This document shows, one piece after another, positions 50,937 through 61,340 of a stretch of 64,000 nucleotides of DNA. Location: NCBI RefSeq assembly GCF_024979315.1, contig NZ_JANLCK010000002.1, forward strand, positions 496,001 through 560,000, written 5' to 3'. Source of the stretch: Herbiconiux oxytropis. Its GTDB lineage: Bacteria; Actinomycetota; Actinomycetes; Actinomycetales; Microbacteriaceae. Position 1 is the first letter of the stretch. Each line of letters opens with the position of its first letter. The translations under genes were made by a program, and so were the position numbers. The notes under the pieces are model-generated. The model searched no databases, had not been told where the DNA came from, and saw only the letters and a program-made list of their open reading frames with translations.

Positions 50937-53900
50937 ATGTTCAAATCCCCCACGAGAACCGTGAAAGCGGCTCTCGCGTCGATTCTGGGAGGGGCGCTCA
51001 TCGCGACCCCGCTGGTCGGAGTCGTGTCGTCCGCGTCCGCCAGTGTCGACGGCACCGGTGTCGTGATCAACGAGGTCTACTCCAAGGGCGGGTCGGCGAA
51101 CGCCCCGTTCAACAAGAAGTTCGTCGAGCTCTACAACCCGGGTGACAGCGCCGTCTCCCTCGACGGCTGGTCGCTGCAGTACCGCTCGAGCGGCGGAACC
51201 GCGGCCGCGAACGGTGTCGCACCCCTCTCGGGCAGCATCGCTGCCGACAGCTACTTCCTGGCTCAGATCAACGGCAACGGCGAGGTGGGTGCGGCCCTGC
51301 CGACGCCCGACATCGACCTCGGGGGCGCTCTCAACCCCTCCGGAACGAACGGAACGCTCTACCTCGCCTCGACCACCACGGCGCTGACGCTGCCCGTGGG
51401 CGCGGTCGCAACCGGCACCGAGGGCGTCGTCGACCTCATCGGGTTCGGCACCTCCAACACCTTCGAGGGAGCGGTCGTCGCGACCGTCGGCGCCAACGGG
51501 GTGCCGAACTCCCTCAACCGCACGGGCTTCGCCGACAGCGACAACAACGCGGCCGACTTCGTGACGAGCGACACGGTCACCCCGCAGAGCTCCGGCGGAA
51601 CGACCGAGCCGGAGCCGACGCCCACGCCGACCCCCACGGACACCCCCGAGCCCACCCCGACGCCCACCGAGACCCCGGCGCCAGGCACCACCACAGCGAT
51701 CCCGGAGATCCAGGGATCCGGACCCGCGAGCCCCCTCGTCGGGCAGACCGTCTCGGCGCTCGGCGTCGTGACCGCGGCCTACGGCACCGGCGGCTTCAAC
51801 GGCTACTACATCCAGGCACCCGGCACCGGCGGCGCGATCGACCTCGCGACCCACACGGCCTCCGACGCCATCTTCGTCTACTCGCCTTCGACGGCCGCCT
51901 CCGTGCAGGTCGGCGACTACGTCTCGGTGACCGGTGCGGTGAGCGAGTACTTCGACCTCACCCAGATCACGGTCACGAACGCCGCCGGGCTGCAGAAGCT
52001 CGACGCGTCGACCGTCGAGGCCCCCACCCCCGCCGTGGTCGGGCTGCCGGCCGATGCCGCCGAGCGTGAGTCGCTCGAGGGCATGCTCGTCGCCCCCCAG
52101 GGCGGCTTCACGGTGAGCAACACCTACAGCACCAACCAGTACGCCGAGATCGGACTGGCCGCGGGTGACTCCCCGCTGATCACGCCCACCGAGATCGCGC
52201 GCCCCGGCACCCCCGAGTACGACAGAGCGGTGGCCGACAACGCGGCCCGCGCCGTGACGCTCGACGACGGCGCCACGACCAACTTCCTGAGCAACGCCAA
52301 CAAGGGCATCGCGCTGCCGTTCCTCACCCAGAACCCGGCGATCACCGTCGGCTCCTCGGTGGCGTTCACGGCTCCCGTGATCTTCGACTACCGCAACAGC
52401 GCCTGGAAGTTCCAGCCCACCACCCAGCTCACCGCCGAGGGCACGCTGCCCGCCACCTTCACCGACGTGCGCCAGCCGCAGCCGGAGGACGTGGGCGGCC
52501 AGGTGGCCATCGCGAGTTTCAACGTGCTCAACTACTTCACCACCACGGGTGACCAGCTCACCGGCTGCACCTACTACACCGACCGCGCGGGCAACCCGAT
52601 CACCGTCAACCGGGGCTGCGACGCCCGCGGCGCGGCGAACGCCGAGAACCTCGCCCGCCAGCAGGCCAAGATCGTCGCGGCCATCACCGGCCTCGGCGCC
52701 GATGTCGTGGCACTCGAGGAGATCGAGAACTCGGCCCGCTTCGGCGACGACCGCGACGCGGCCCTCGGCACGCTCGTGGGCGCGCTCAACACGGCCGAGG
52801 GTGCCGAGGAGTGGGCCTTCGTGCCTTCTCCGGACGCAGCGTCCCTGCCCGCGAGCGAGGACGTCATCCGCACCGCCTTCATCTACAAGAAGGCCGCCGT
52901 GGAGCCCGTCGGCGCCTCGCACGTGCTCGTCGACACCGCGTTCTCCAACGCCCGGGCGCCGCTCGCCCAGGAGTTCAAGGCCGCCGGCGGCAGCGACGAC
53001 GAGACCTTCATCGCCATCGTGAACCACCTCAAGTCGAAGGGCGACAGCGATCCGCCCGCCACGGGTGACAACGCCAACGGCATCCAGGGCGCCTTCAACG
53101 GCGACCGCACCCGCCAGGCCGCTGCGCTCCTCGAGTTCGCGGCCGAGCTCCAGACCGAGCTCGGCACGACCGACGTCTTCCTGATCGGAGACTTCAACTC
53201 CTACACGCAGGAGGACCCGTCGGTCGCGATCCAGGAGGCCGGCTACGTCGACCAGGGATCCAAGACCGGCAGCTACACCTACTCCTTCAGCGGCCAGAGC
53301 GGTTCGCTCGACCACGTCTACGCCTCGGCCTCGGCCGACGCCAAGATCACCGGTGCCGACGTCTGGAACATCAACTCGGGAGAGTCGATCGCCAAGGAGT
53401 ACAGCCGGTTCAACTACAACCTGACCGACTTCTACTCGCCCGACGTCTACCGCTCGAGCGACCACGATCCGGTCATCGTCGGCTACGACTTCGGCGCCGC
53501 CGCGGCCGAGCCCGTCGACATCAACCTGATCGACATCAACGACTTCCACGGCCGCATCGACGCCAACACGGTGAAGTTCGCCGGAACGGTCGAACAGCTC
53601 AAGGCGGAGAACGAGAACTCGCTCTTCGTCTCGGTCGGTGACAACATCGGCGCCTCGCTCTTCGCGTCGAGCGTGGCTCAGGACCAGCCGACCATCGATG
53701 TGCTCAACGCGCTCGGCCTCACCGCGAGCGCCGTGGGCAACCACGAGTTCGACCAGGGCTACGCCGACCTCCGCGACCGCGTGATCGGCGCCGAGGGCGC
53801 TCGCAACGCCGAATGGGACTACCTGGGCGCGAACGTGTACCTCAAGGGCACCCAGACCCCCGCTCTGCAGGAGTACTCGATCCAGGAGGTCGACGGCCTC

Positions 53901-56900
53901 CGCGTGGCCATGATCGGCGCGATCACCGAGGAGACGCCCACACTGGTCTCGCCAGGTGGAATCGCCGACCTCGACTTCGGCGACCCCGTCGACGCCGTGA
54001 ACCGCGTGACCGCTCAGCTGACCGACGGTGACGAGTCCAACGGTGAGGCCGATGTCATCATCGCGTCGTACCACGAGGGCGCGGGCGCCGGCGTCGTCGA
54101 GGGCTCGACCCTCGAGGAGGAGCTCGCCGCCGGCGGCGAGTTCGCCGAGATCGTGAACGAGACCTCGCCCGAGGTCTCGGCCATCTTCACCGGCCACACC
54201 CACAAGCAGTACGCGTGGGATGCACCGATCCCCGGCACCGACGCCACGCGCCCGGTGCTCCAGACCGGCAACTACGGCGAGTTCGTGGGCCAGGTCGTGC
54301 TCACGGTCGACGGCGAGACCGGTGACCTCGAGAGCTACACGGCCAAGAACGTCGCCCGCAGCACCGCCTCCGACGCCACCCTCGTGGCGGCCTACCCGGC
54401 CGTCGCCGAGGTGAAGCAGATCACGGATGCGGCGCTCGCCTCCGCGGCCGAGATCGGCAACCAGCCCAAGGGCTCGGTGACCGCCGACATCACCTCGGCG
54501 TTCAGCGGCGGCTCCTACGTCGACGGGAAGTACACCGGCGGCACGCGCGACAACCGCGCCGCGGAGTCGGCCCTCGGCAACCTCGTGGCCGACTCGCTCG
54601 TCTCGTCGCTCAGCTCCCCGGAGCGCGGTGGTGCCGAGATCGGCGTCGTCAACCCCGGTGGCCTCCGCGCGGAGCTGCTCTTCGCGGCCGACACCCGCAC
54701 CAACCCGGCCAACACCGACGGTGTCATCACCTACGCCGAGGCCAATGCGGTGCTGCCGTTCGTGAACAACCTGTGGACCACGTCGCTCACGGGTGCGCAG
54801 TTCAAGACGGTGCTCGAGCAGCAGTGGCAGACGGATGCGGCCGGCAACGTGCCGTCGCGCCCGTTCCTGAAGCTCGGTCTCTCGGACAACGTGACCTACA
54901 CGTTCGACGCCGACCGCGCCGCGGGCGACCGCGTCACGAGCATCTGGATCGACGGCGCGCCGATCGATTCGGCCGCCTCCTACCGGATCGGCTCGTTCAA
55001 CTTCCTGCTGCAGGGAGGCGACAACTTCCGTGAGTTCGCCAAGGGCTCGGACACCCGCGACTCCGGTCTCGTCGACCGCGACGCGTGGATCGCGTACCTC
55101 GAGGCGAACCCCGGTCTGACCCCTGACTTCGGTCGCGGTGCGGTCGAGGTCACCGATCTCGTGAACACCGACCTGGAGCTCGGCGACGTGTTCTCGGCTC
55201 GTGTCGAGGGTCTCGACCTGACCTCGCTCGGCAGCCCGGCGAACACCACGATCACCGCGACCTGGGAGGGTTCCGCGGCCACGTTCGAGGAGCTCGAGGT
55301 CACGGGCGGCGCCGTCTCGGTCTCGCTCACGGTTCCCGCCGACGCGCCCTACGGCGCCGGTGCGGTCATCCTCACGGCTCAGCCGAGCGGCACCGAGGTG
55401 CGCATCCCGGTGACGGTCGCGGCTCCCGAGCTGCAGGACATCAACCTGATCGACATCAACGACTTCCACGGTCGGATCGATGGCAACACGGTCGAGTTCG
55501 CCGGCACGATCGAGCAGCTCCGCGCGGCGCACGGCGAGGAGAACTCGCTGTTCGTCTCGGTGGGCGACAACATCGGCGCCTCGCTGTTCGCGTCGAGCGT
55601 GGCTCAGGACCAGCCCACGATCGACGTGCTGAACGCACTCGGCCTCACCGCGAGCGCCGTGGGCAACCACGAGTTCGACCAGGGCTACGCCGACCTCGTC
55701 GATCGCGTGATCGGTGCGGACGACGCCCGGAACGCCGAGTGGGACTACCTGGGTGCCAACGTGTACCTCAAGGGCACCGCGACCCCGGCGCTCGACGAGT
55801 ACTCGCTGCAGCAGGTCGGCGACCTCACCGTCGCCGTGATCGGTGCGGTGACGCAGGAGACCCCGACGCTCGTCTCGCCCGGCGGCATCGCCGACCTCGA
55901 CTTCGGCGACCCGGTCGAGGCGGTCAACCGCGTCACCGCTCAGCTGACCGACGGCGACGAGTCCAACGGTGAGGCCGATGTCATCATCGCGTCGTACCAC
56001 GAGGGCGCGGGCGCGGGCATCGTCGAGGGCTCGACCCTCGAGGCGGAGCTCGCCGAGGGCGGTGCGTTCGCGAAGATCGTGAACGAGACCTCGCCCGAGG
56101 TCGCGGCCATCTTCACCGGCCACACCCACAAGCAGTACTCGTGGGACGCCCCGGTCCCCGGCGTCGAGGGCAAGACCCGCCCCGTGCTCCAGACCGGCAA
56201 CTACGGCGAGAACATCGGCAACGTCGTGCTCTCGGCCGACCCGGCCACGGGTGAGGTGATGAGCTACACGGCTCAGAACGTCGCCCGCACCACGGTCGCC
56301 GAGGCCGAGCTCGTGTCGACGTACCCCCGCGTGGCGGAGGTCAAGCAGATCACGGATGCGGCCATCGCGGCGGCAGCGCTGATCGGCAACCAGCCCAAGG
56401 GCTCGGTGACCGCCGACATCACGACCGCCTACGCGGGCGGCTCGTTCGTCGACGGGACGTACACGGGCGGAACGCGGGACGACCGCGCGAGCGAGTCGGC
56501 TCTCGGCAACCTGATCGCCGACTCCCTGGTCAGCTCGCTGAGCTCCGAGGAGCGCGGCGGGGCCGAGATCGGCGTCGTGAACCCGGGCGGCATCCGTGCC
56601 GAGCTGCTGTTCAAGGGCGACACCACCACCAACCCGGCCAACACCGACGGTGTCATCACCTACGCCGAGGCCAACGCGGTGCTGCCGTTCGTGAACAACC
56701 TGTGGACGACCTCGCTCACGGGCGCGCAGTTCAAGACGGTGCTCGAGCAGCAGTGGCAGACGGATGCGGCGGGCAACGTGCCGTCGCGCCCGTTCCTGAA
56801 GCTCGGCCTCTCGGACAACGTGCAGTACACCTTCGACGCATCGCGCATCGCCGGTGACCGCGTCACGGGGATCTTCATCGACGGGGAGCCCATCGTGGCC

Positions 56901-58592
56901 GACCAGTCGTACCGGATCGGTTCGTTCAACTTCCTGCTGCAGGGAGGCGACAACTTCCGTGAGTTCGCCAAGGGCTCGGACACCCGCGACTCGGGTCTCG
57001 TCGACCGCGACGCGTGGATCTCGTACCTCGAGGCGAACCCGGGCCTCACGCCCGAGTTCGACCGCAAGGCCGTGACGGTGACGAACACGCCCGCCGCTCC
57101 GGTGGAGCTCGGTTCCACGGTGACCTTCGACGTGTCGGGTCTCGACCTGACCTCGCAGGGAAGCCCGCAGAACACCACGCTGACCGCATCCTGGACCGGA
57201 TCGGCCGCGACGTTCGAGCCGATCACCGTCACGAACGGCGCCGCCTCGGTGTCGCTGACCGTGCCGGCCGACGCCTTCGCCGCGAGCGAGATCGTGCTGA
57301 CCGCCGCCCCCAGCGGCACCAGCGTGATCGTGCCCGTGCAGGTGCTGAACGGTCTGCCCCCCGTGCCCGAGGAGCCTACGATCCCGCCGGTGACCGTGCC
57401 GGAGGAGTCGCTGCCGGACGACGTGAAGGGTGACATCTCGATCGGTGTCGACGTCACGAAGCCCGGCGCCACGCTCTCGGTGTTCGTGGGAGTCGAGCAC
57501 GCCAACCAGTGGGTCTCCGTGGTCGCGTACTCCGAGCCCCGTCAGCTCGGCGGCTGGCAGCTCGTGGCCGCCGACGGCACGGTCACGGTGACCCTGCCTG
57601 CCGACCTGCCGGCGGGTGAGCACAAGATCGCCGTGCTCACCGAGACCGGCGAGGTGCTCGGCTGGGTCGAGTTCGAGGTCACCGACCTCGGCATCGAGGT
57701 CGACCGCATCGGCGGAGCCGACCGCTACGAGGTCGCGGTGAACACCTCCAAGGAGGGCTTCCCCGAGGGTGCCGACACGGTCTACCTCAGCTCCGGCCAG
57801 GTCTTCCCCGACGCCCTCTCCGCGGCTCCCGCCGCGGCGCTGGCCGACGGGCCGATCCTGCTCACCACCGCTGCCACGGTGCCCGCCGCGGTGCGAGCAG
57901 AGATCGAGCGGCTCGATCCGACGAACATCGTGATCGTCGGTGGCACCAGCTCGGTGAGCAACCGCGTGGTGATCGAGCTCGCAGCCCTCGGAAAGGTCAG
58001 CCGCATCGGTGGCGCCGACCGCTACGAGGCTTCGCGCAACGTCGCGGCGCGCACCTTCCCCGACGGAGCAGACGTGGCGGTGCTCGCCACCGGCAGCACC
58101 TTCGCCGACGCACTGTCGGCGGGAGCCGCCATCGACGGCGCCGGCCCGGTCATCCTGGTGAAGGGCACGGCGGGCCAGCTCGACGAGGCCACCACCCTGC
58201 TGCTCGAGGAGCTCGACGTCTCGGAGATCGTGATCGCGGGAGGACCGGCATCGGTCTCGCCCGGCATCGCGTCCGACGCCGGCAAGATCGCCACCACGGT
58301 CCGCCTCGGCGGAGTCGACCGCTACGAAGCGTCGCGTTCGATCAACGCGCACTTCTTCGAGTCGGCCGACCGCGTGCTCCTGGCCACCGGCCAGAAGTTC
58401 GCCGACGCCCTCACCGGTTCGGCGTTCGGTCCGCGGATCGACGCCCCGCTGTTCACCACCCGTGGTGACTGCGTGCCGGCGGAGACCCTCGATGCGATCC
58501 TCGAGCTCGGCGCCACGCGCGTGACGCTGCTCGGCGGTCCGGCCTCGCTCACGGTGGCGGTCGAGGACCTCACCACCTGCGGCGTCGGCTAG
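50937..58592 (+). CDS. Giant secreted nuclease / tandem 5'-nucleotidase with cell-wall-binding repeats
   Basis: A 2551-residue modular protein. It has a signal peptide (to about 36, ending SASA) and a lamin-tail domain (about 38-210). A Pro/Thr linker and an OB-fold region follow. Next is an ExeM/NucH-type nuclease (about 520-855: FNVLNYF, ALEEIEN, NHLKSKG, IGDFNSY, SSDHDPV). Two UshA-like 5'-nucleotidase modules follow (about 860-1500 and 1500-2140), each with DINDFHGRID, GDNIGAS, GNHEFDQG and GHTHKQY. Three cell-wall-binding type 2 repeats end the protein (from about 2255, 2355 and 2455; RIGGADRYE). It should degrade extracellular DNA to nucleosides and phosphate at the cell surface. Confidence 0.93.
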   Translation: MFKSPTRTVKAALASILGGALIATPLVGVVSSASASVDGTGVVINEVYSKGGSANAPFNKKFVELYNPGDSAVSLDGWSLQYRSSGGTAAANGVAPLSGSIAADSYFLAQINGNGEVGAALPTPDIDLGGALNPSGTNGTLYLASTTTALTLPVGAVATGTEGVVDLIGFGTSNTFEGAVVATVGANGVPNSLNRTGFADSDNNAADFVTSDTVTPQSSGGTTEPEPTPTPTPTDTPEPTPTPTETPAPGTTTAIPEIQGSGPASPLVGQTVSALGVVTAAYGTGGFNGYYIQAPGTGGAIDLATHTASDAIFVYSPSTAASVQVGDYVSVTGAVSEYFDLTQITVTNAAGLQKLDASTVEAPTPAVVGLPADAAERESLEGMLVAPQGGFTVSNTYSTNQYAEIGLAAGDSPLITPTEIARPGTPEYDRAVADNAARAVTLDDGATTNFLSNANKGIALPFLTQNPAITVGSSVAFTAPVIFDYRNSAWKFQPTTQLTAEGTLPATFTDVRQPQPEDVGGQVAIASFNVLNYFTTTGDQLTGCTYYTDRAGNPITVNRGCDARGAANAENLARQQAKIVAAITGLGADVVALEEIENSARFGDDRDAALGTLVGALNTAEGAEEWAFVPSPDAASLPASEDVIRTAFIYKKAAVEPVGASHVLVDTAFSNARAPLAQEFKAAGGSDDETFIAIVNHLKSKGDSDPPATGDNANGIQGAFNGDRTRQAAALLEFAAELQTELGTTDVFLIGDFNSYTQEDPSVAIQEAGYVDQGSKTGSYTYSFSGQSGSLDHVYASASADAKITGADVWNINSGESIAKEYSRFNYNLTDFYSPDVYRSSDHDPVIVGYDFGAAAAEPVDINLIDINDFHGRIDANTVKFAGTVEQLKAENENSLFVSVGDNIGASLFASSVAQDQPTIDVLNALGLTASAVGNHEFDQGYADLRDRVIGAEGARNAEWDYLGANVYLKGTQTPALQEYSIQEVDGLRVAMIGAITEETPTLVSPGGIADLDFGDPVDAVNRVTAQLTDGDESNGEADVIIASYHEGAGAGVVEGSTLEEELAAGGEFAEIVNETSPEVSAIFTGHTHKQYAWDAPIPGTDATRPVLQTGNYGEFVGQVVLTVDGETGDLESYTAKNVARSTASDATLVAAYPAVAEVKQITDAALASAAEIGNQPKGSVTADITSAFSGGSYVDGKYTGGTRDNRAAESALGNLVADSLVSSLSSPERGGAEIGVVNPGGLRAELLFAADTRTNPANTDGVITYAEANAVLPFVNNLWTTSLTGAQFKTVLEQQWQTDAAGNVPSRPFLKLGLSDNVTYTFDADRAAGDRVTSIWIDGAPIDSAASYRIGSFNFLLQGGDNFREFAKGSDTRDSGLVDRDAWIAYLEANPGLTPDFGRGAVEVTDLVNTDLELGDVFSARVEGLDLTSLGSPANTTITATWEGSAATFEELEVTGGAVSVSLTVPADAPYGAGAVILTAQPSGTEVRIPVTVAAPELQDINLIDINDFHGRIDGNTVEFAGTIEQLRAAHGEENSLFVSVGDNIGASLFASSVAQDQPTIDVLNALGLTASAVGNHEFDQGYADLVDRVIGADDARNAEWDYLGANVYLKGTATPALDEYSLQQVGDLTVAVIGAVTQETPTLVSPGGIADLDFGDPVEAVNRVTAQLTDGDESNGEADVIIASYHEGAGAGIVEGSTLEAELAEGGAFAKIVNETSPEVAAIFTGHTHKQYSWDAPVPGVEGKTRPVLQTGNYGENIGNVVLSADPATGEVMSYTAQNVARTTVAEAELVSTYPRVAEVKQITDAAIAAAALIGNQPKGSVTADITTAYAGGSFVDGTYTGGTRDDRASESALGNLIADSLVSSLSSEERGGAEIGVVNPGGIRAELLFKGDTTTNPANTDGVITYAEANAVLPFVNNLWTTSLTGAQFKTVLEQQWQTDAAGNVPSRPFLKLGLSDNVQYTFDASRIAGDRVTGIFIDGEPIVADQSYRIGSFNFLLQGGDNFREFAKGSDTRDSGLVDRDAWISYLEANPGLTPEFDRKAVTVTNTPAAPVELGSTVTFDVSGLDLTSQGSPQNTTLTASWTGSAATFEPITVTNGAASVSLTVPADAFAASEIVLTAAPSGTSVIVPVQVLNGLPPVPEEPTIPPVTVPEESLPDDVKGDISIGVDVTKPGATLSVFVGVEHANQWVSVVAYSEPRQLGGWQLVAADGTVTVTLPADLPAGEHKIAVLTETGEVLGWVEFEVTDLGIEVDRIGGADRYEVAVNTSKEGFPEGADTVYLSSGQVFPDALSAAPAAALADGPILLTTAATVPAAVRAEIERLDPTNIVIVGGTSSVSNRVVIELAALGKVSRIGGADRYEASRNVAARTFPDGADVAVLATGSTFADALSAGAAIDGAGPVILVKGTAGQLDEATTLLLEELDVSEIVIAGGPASVSPGIASDAGKIATTVRLGGVDRYEASRSINAHFFESADRVLLATGQKFADALTGSAFGPRIDAPLFTTRGDCVPAETLDAILELGATRVTLLGGPASLTVAVEDLTTCGVG
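53516..57340 (+). repeat. Tandem duplication of the 5'-nucleotidase module (about 1.92 kb)
   Basis: The second module starts about 1920 bp after the first, with long stretches identical at DNA level, for example around 54988-55080 and 56929-57020. The offset changes to 1926 bp after a two-codon insertion early in the module. Confidence 0.88.
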
Positions 58593-58606
58593 CCCGACCC
58601 GCACCA

Positions 58607-58648
58607 CGGAAGAGCCGTCCGTCCTTCAGGGGCCGGGCGGCTCTTCCG
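58607..58648 (+). terminator. Hairpin after the giant nuclease gene
   Basis: Perfect 11-bp stem CGGAAGAGCCG / CGGCTCTTCCG, 15 bp after the stop. Confidence 0.75.
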
Positions 58649-58698
58649 CGTCGGCGTCACCGTGCAAGCCCGACGGATACCCTGGGTGCAGGCCGTTC

Positions 58699-59211
58699 GT
58701 GAGGACAGGAACCGTGACCATCCCGACATCCCGTCAGAGGAAGCTGCTGCGGCGAGCCGTGCGGGATCCGCGCTACTCGCGGTGGCGGGAGCGGCTCGTG
58801 GTGCTCTTCGCGGGCAACGCCGACGACCTGCTGCTCTCGCTCGTCGCCCTCGCCCCGGAGGGTGTGCACGCGGTGGGTGCACAGACCGGGGCGGCGCGAC
58901 CCGACGGCGCCGTCGACATCGCGGTCGTGGTGAACCGAGCTCGCAAGCGCTCGGCCCTCGTCGAACTGGAGCGCACGCTGCAGTCGATGCCCGAGGCCAT
59001 CGGCGACACCACGATCGTGATCGGCGTGCTCCTCAGGCGCGGTGCGCGGGTGGTGCCCGGGCGGGTGGTGGGCTTCGCCTCCGGCGAGATCTTCAGGCAG
59101 GTCATGATGGCGGTCGACCCCGAGGCGGGCCGAGCGGGGCGGTCGCTCCGCGAGCGCCTCGGGCTCCTGGCGCTCAACGCGGCGGGGGTGGAGGTCCTGC
59201 GGCTCGGATGA
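58699..59211 (+). CDS. Conserved-looking protein of unknown function
   Basis: A 170-residue soluble alpha/beta protein. A basic N-terminus (SRQRKLLRRAVRDPRYSRWRERLV) precedes VDIAVVVNRARKRSALVELERTL, TTIVIGVLLRRGARVVPGRVVGF and a short helical end. No family was recognised. Start GTG at 58699; GTG at 58714 is equally possible. A TACCCT box at 58678-58683 suits either. It stands alone between the nuclease terminator and the fur gene. Confidence 0.6.
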   Translation: MRTGTVTIPTSRQRKLLRRAVRDPRYSRWRERLVVLFAGNADDLLLSLVALAPEGVHAVGAQTGAARPDGAVDIAVVVNRARKRSALVELERTLQSMPEAIGDTTIVIGVLLRRGARVVPGRVVGFASGEIFRQVMMAVDPEAGRAGRSLRERLGLLALNAAGVEVLRLG

Positions 59212-59241
59212 CCGGGTGGACACGCGCGGGAAGCGCTCTAT

Positions 59242-59258
59242 TTATGAATTGTTCATAA
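59242..59258. promoter_or_regulatory. Fur-family operator upstream of fur-katA
   Basis: Perfect inverted repeat TTATGAA-TTG-TTCATAA in a strikingly AT-rich patch, overlapping the expected -35 region. Such sites are bound by the peroxide-sensing FurA/CatR-type regulators of catalase operons, implying autoregulation. Confidence 0.75.
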
Positions 59259-59266
59259 TTAGCGGC

Positions 59267-59272
59267 TACGGT
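59267..59272 (+). promoter_or_regulatory. Putative -10 element (TACGGT), leaderless fur-katA operon
   Basis: TACGGT ends 6 nt before the ATG at 59279 and lies just after the operator. Confidence 0.55.
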
Positions 59273-59278
59273 CGTCGT

Positions 59279-59740
59279 ATGACCGAATCACTCGAGGCGC
59301 GCATCCGGGATGCGGGTCTGCGGGTGACCGGTCAGCGACTGGCCGTGCTCGAGGCCCTCGAAGGGCTGCCCCATTCCGACGCCGACACGGTGCATCGCCG
59401 TGTCGCGCCGGCGCTCCCGGGGTTCTCGCTGCAGGCCACCTACGTCGTGCTGAACGCGCTCACCGCGGCGGGGCTCCTCCGCCGCATCGAGCCCGCCGGC
59501 TCCCCCGCCCTCTACGAGCGCCGCATCGGCGACAACCACCACCACGTGGTGTGCACCGGATGCGGGGCGGTGGAGGACGTCGACTGCGTGCACGGGGCGG
59601 CTCCCTGCCTCACGCCGTCGTCGACGGGGGGCTTCGCCGTCAGCTCGGCCGAGGTGACCTTCTGGGGCCTGTGCCCAGCGTGCCAGTCGCAGTCCGCCGC
59701 AGGATTCCCTGCAGAACATACGAAACCGGAGATGTCTTGA
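59279..59740 (+). CDS. Fur family regulator (FurA/CatR-like)
   Basis: A 153-residue metalloregulator with an N-terminal winged helix ([30 protein letters not shown]) and the metal-site segment [19 protein letters not shown]. Zinc cysteines are C92, C95, C132 and C135. Next to catalase it most likely senses peroxide and represses the operon. ATG at 59279 is favoured over an upstream in-frame start because a leaderless -10 box lies 6 nt before it. Its stop overlaps the katA start. Confidence 0.92.
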   Translation: MTESLEARIRDAGLRVTGQRLAVLEALEGLPHSDADTVHRRVAPALPGFSLQATYVVLNALTAAGLLRRIEPAGSPALYERRIGDNHHHVVCTGCGAVEDVDCVHGAAPCLTPSSTGGFAVSSAEVTFWGLCPACQSQSAAGFPAEHTKPEMS

Positions 59741-61266
59741 CCGACCCCACCACCCCTGTGCCCGCCAGCACCGTGCCCGTCACCACCACCAACTCGGGTG
59801 CCCCCGTCGCGAGCGACGACCACTCGCAGAGCGTCGGCGCCGACGGCCCGGTCGTGCTGCACGACCACTACCTGGTCGAGAAGCTCGCCCAGTTCAACCG
59901 CGAGCGGGTGCCGGAGCGCGTGGTGCACGCGAAGGGCGGCGGCGCGTTCGGCGTGTTCGAGACCACCGGCGACGTCTCGGCCTACACCCGGGCCTCGCTC
60001 TTCCAGCCCGGTGCCACCACCGAGATGCTCGCGCGCTTCTCCACCGTGGCCGGCGAGCAGGGCTCGCCCGACACCTGGCGCGACCCGCGCGGCTTCGCGC
60101 TGAAGTTCTACACCGACGAGGGCAACTACGACCTCGTGGGCAACAACACCCCGGTGTTCTTCATCCGCGACGGCATCAAGTTCCCCGACTTCATCCGCTC
60201 GCAGAAGCGCCTGCCGGGCTCGCACCTCCGCGACCACAACATGCAGTGGGACTTCTGGACCCTCTCGCCCGAGTCGGCCCACCAGGTGACGTGGCTGATG
60301 GGCGACCGCGGCCTCCCGGCATCCTGGCGCCACATGGACGGCTTCGGCTCGCACACCTACCAGTGGATCAACGCCGCCGGTGAGCGCTTCTGGGTCAAGT
60401 ACCACTTCAAGACCGACCAGGGCATCGAGATCCTCTCGCAGGCCGCGGCCGACCAGATCGCCGGTGAGGACGCCGACTTCCACATCCGCGACCTCTCCGA
60501 GGCGATCGACCGCGAGGAGTTCCCGTCGTGGACCCTCTCGGTGCAGATCATGCCCTACGCGGATGCGGCGACCTACCGCTTCAACCCGTTCGACCTCACG
60601 AAGGTCTGGCCGCACGGCGACTACCCGCTGCACGAGGTGGGCACCATGACGCTCAACCGCAACCCGGCGAACTACTTCGCCGAGATCGAGCAGGCCACCT
60701 TCGCGCCCTCGAACTTCGTGCCCGGCATCGCCGCGTCGCCCGACAAGATGCTGCTCGCGCGCATCTTCAGCTACGCGGATGCGCACCGCTACCGCGTGGG
60801 CACCAACCACGCCGAGCTGCCGGTGAACGCGCCGCACTCGCCCGTGCACTCGTACTCGAAGGACGGCGCCATGCGGCACGGCTTCGCCGACCCGCAGCGC
60901 CCGGTCTACGCACCGAACTCCTACGGCGGACCGGCGGCCTCGCCCGCTGCCCACGGCAACGACTCGGGCTGGGAGTCGGACGGCGCCCTCGTGCGCTCGG
61001 CCGCCACCCTGCACCCGGAGGACGACGACTTCGGCCAGGCGGGCACGCTCGTGCGCGAGGTGCTCGACGACGCGGCGCGAGCCCGGCTCGTCGCGAACAT
61101 CGCGGGCCACGTCTCGAAGGTCACGATCCCGGAGCTCCGCGAGCGCGTGCTCGCCTACTGGGCCGCCGTCGACGTCACGCTCTCCCAGCGCGTCGCCGCA
61201 GCTCTCGAGCCCTCGGCCCCCGGCGCGAACGTGGCCCCCGAGGAAGTGGGCATCGGTCAGGCGTAG
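59737..61266 (+). CDS. katA: Monofunctional haem catalase
   Basis: A 509-residue clade 3-like catalase decomposing hydrogen peroxide. The catalytic His lies in [16 protein letters not shown], the Asn in [12 protein letters not shown]-type context, and the haem-ligand Tyr in [18 protein letters not shown] start at 59737, with GGAG 7 nt upstream, overlaps the fur stop (TTGA), so translation is coupled to the repressor. No other in-frame start fits the family length. Confidence 0.95.
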   Translation: MTDPTTPVPASTVPVTTTNSGAPVASDDHSQSVGADGPVVLHDHYLVEKLAQFNRERVPERVVHAKGGGAFGVFETTGDVSAYTRASLFQPGATTEMLARFSTVAGEQGSPDTWRDPRGFALKFYTDEGNYDLVGNNTPVFFIRDGIKFPDFIRSQKRLPGSHLRDHNMQWDFWTLSPESAHQVTWLMGDRGLPASWRHMDGFGSHTYQWINAAGERFWVKYHFKTDQGIEILSQAAADQIAGEDADFHIRDLSEAIDREEFPSWTLSVQIMPYADAATYRFNPFDLTKVWPHGDYPLHEVGTMTLNRNPANYFAEIEQATFAPSNFVPGIAASPDKMLLARIFSYADAHRYRVGTNHAELPVNAPHSPVHSYSKDGAMRHGFADPQRPVYAPNSYGGPAASPAAHGNDSGWESDGALVRSAATLHPEDDDFGQAGTLVREVLDDAARARLVANIAGHVSKVTIPELRERVLAYWAAVDVTLSQRVAAALEPSAPGANVAPEEVGIGQA

Positions 61267-61276
61267 CCGACCCGTG

Positions 61277-61340
61277 TAACTACCGAAATGCGTGGGAGCG
61301 ACCGCCTATACGGGGTCGGTCCCACGCATTTCTGTCGTTA
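61277..61340. terminator. Bidirectional terminator palindrome, katA / PHP-domain gene
   Basis: 27-bp arms (61277-61303 and 61314-61340) pair at 24 of 27 positions, including GAAATGCGTGGGA, around a 10-nt loop. The right arm ends GTTA and so provides the TAA stop of the minus-strand PHP gene. It shares the TAACGAC edge with the palindrome at 4999-5075. Confidence 0.8.

Noticed and set aside
50880-58607. A 2575-codon open frame on the minus strand opposite the giant nuclease gene.
   Set aside because: It is the mirror of a high-GC gene: third-position G/C in the real gene removes stops from the opposite frame. The translation is Arg/Gly/Val/Asp-rich with no domains, whereas the plus strand has a signal peptide and many conserved motifs.
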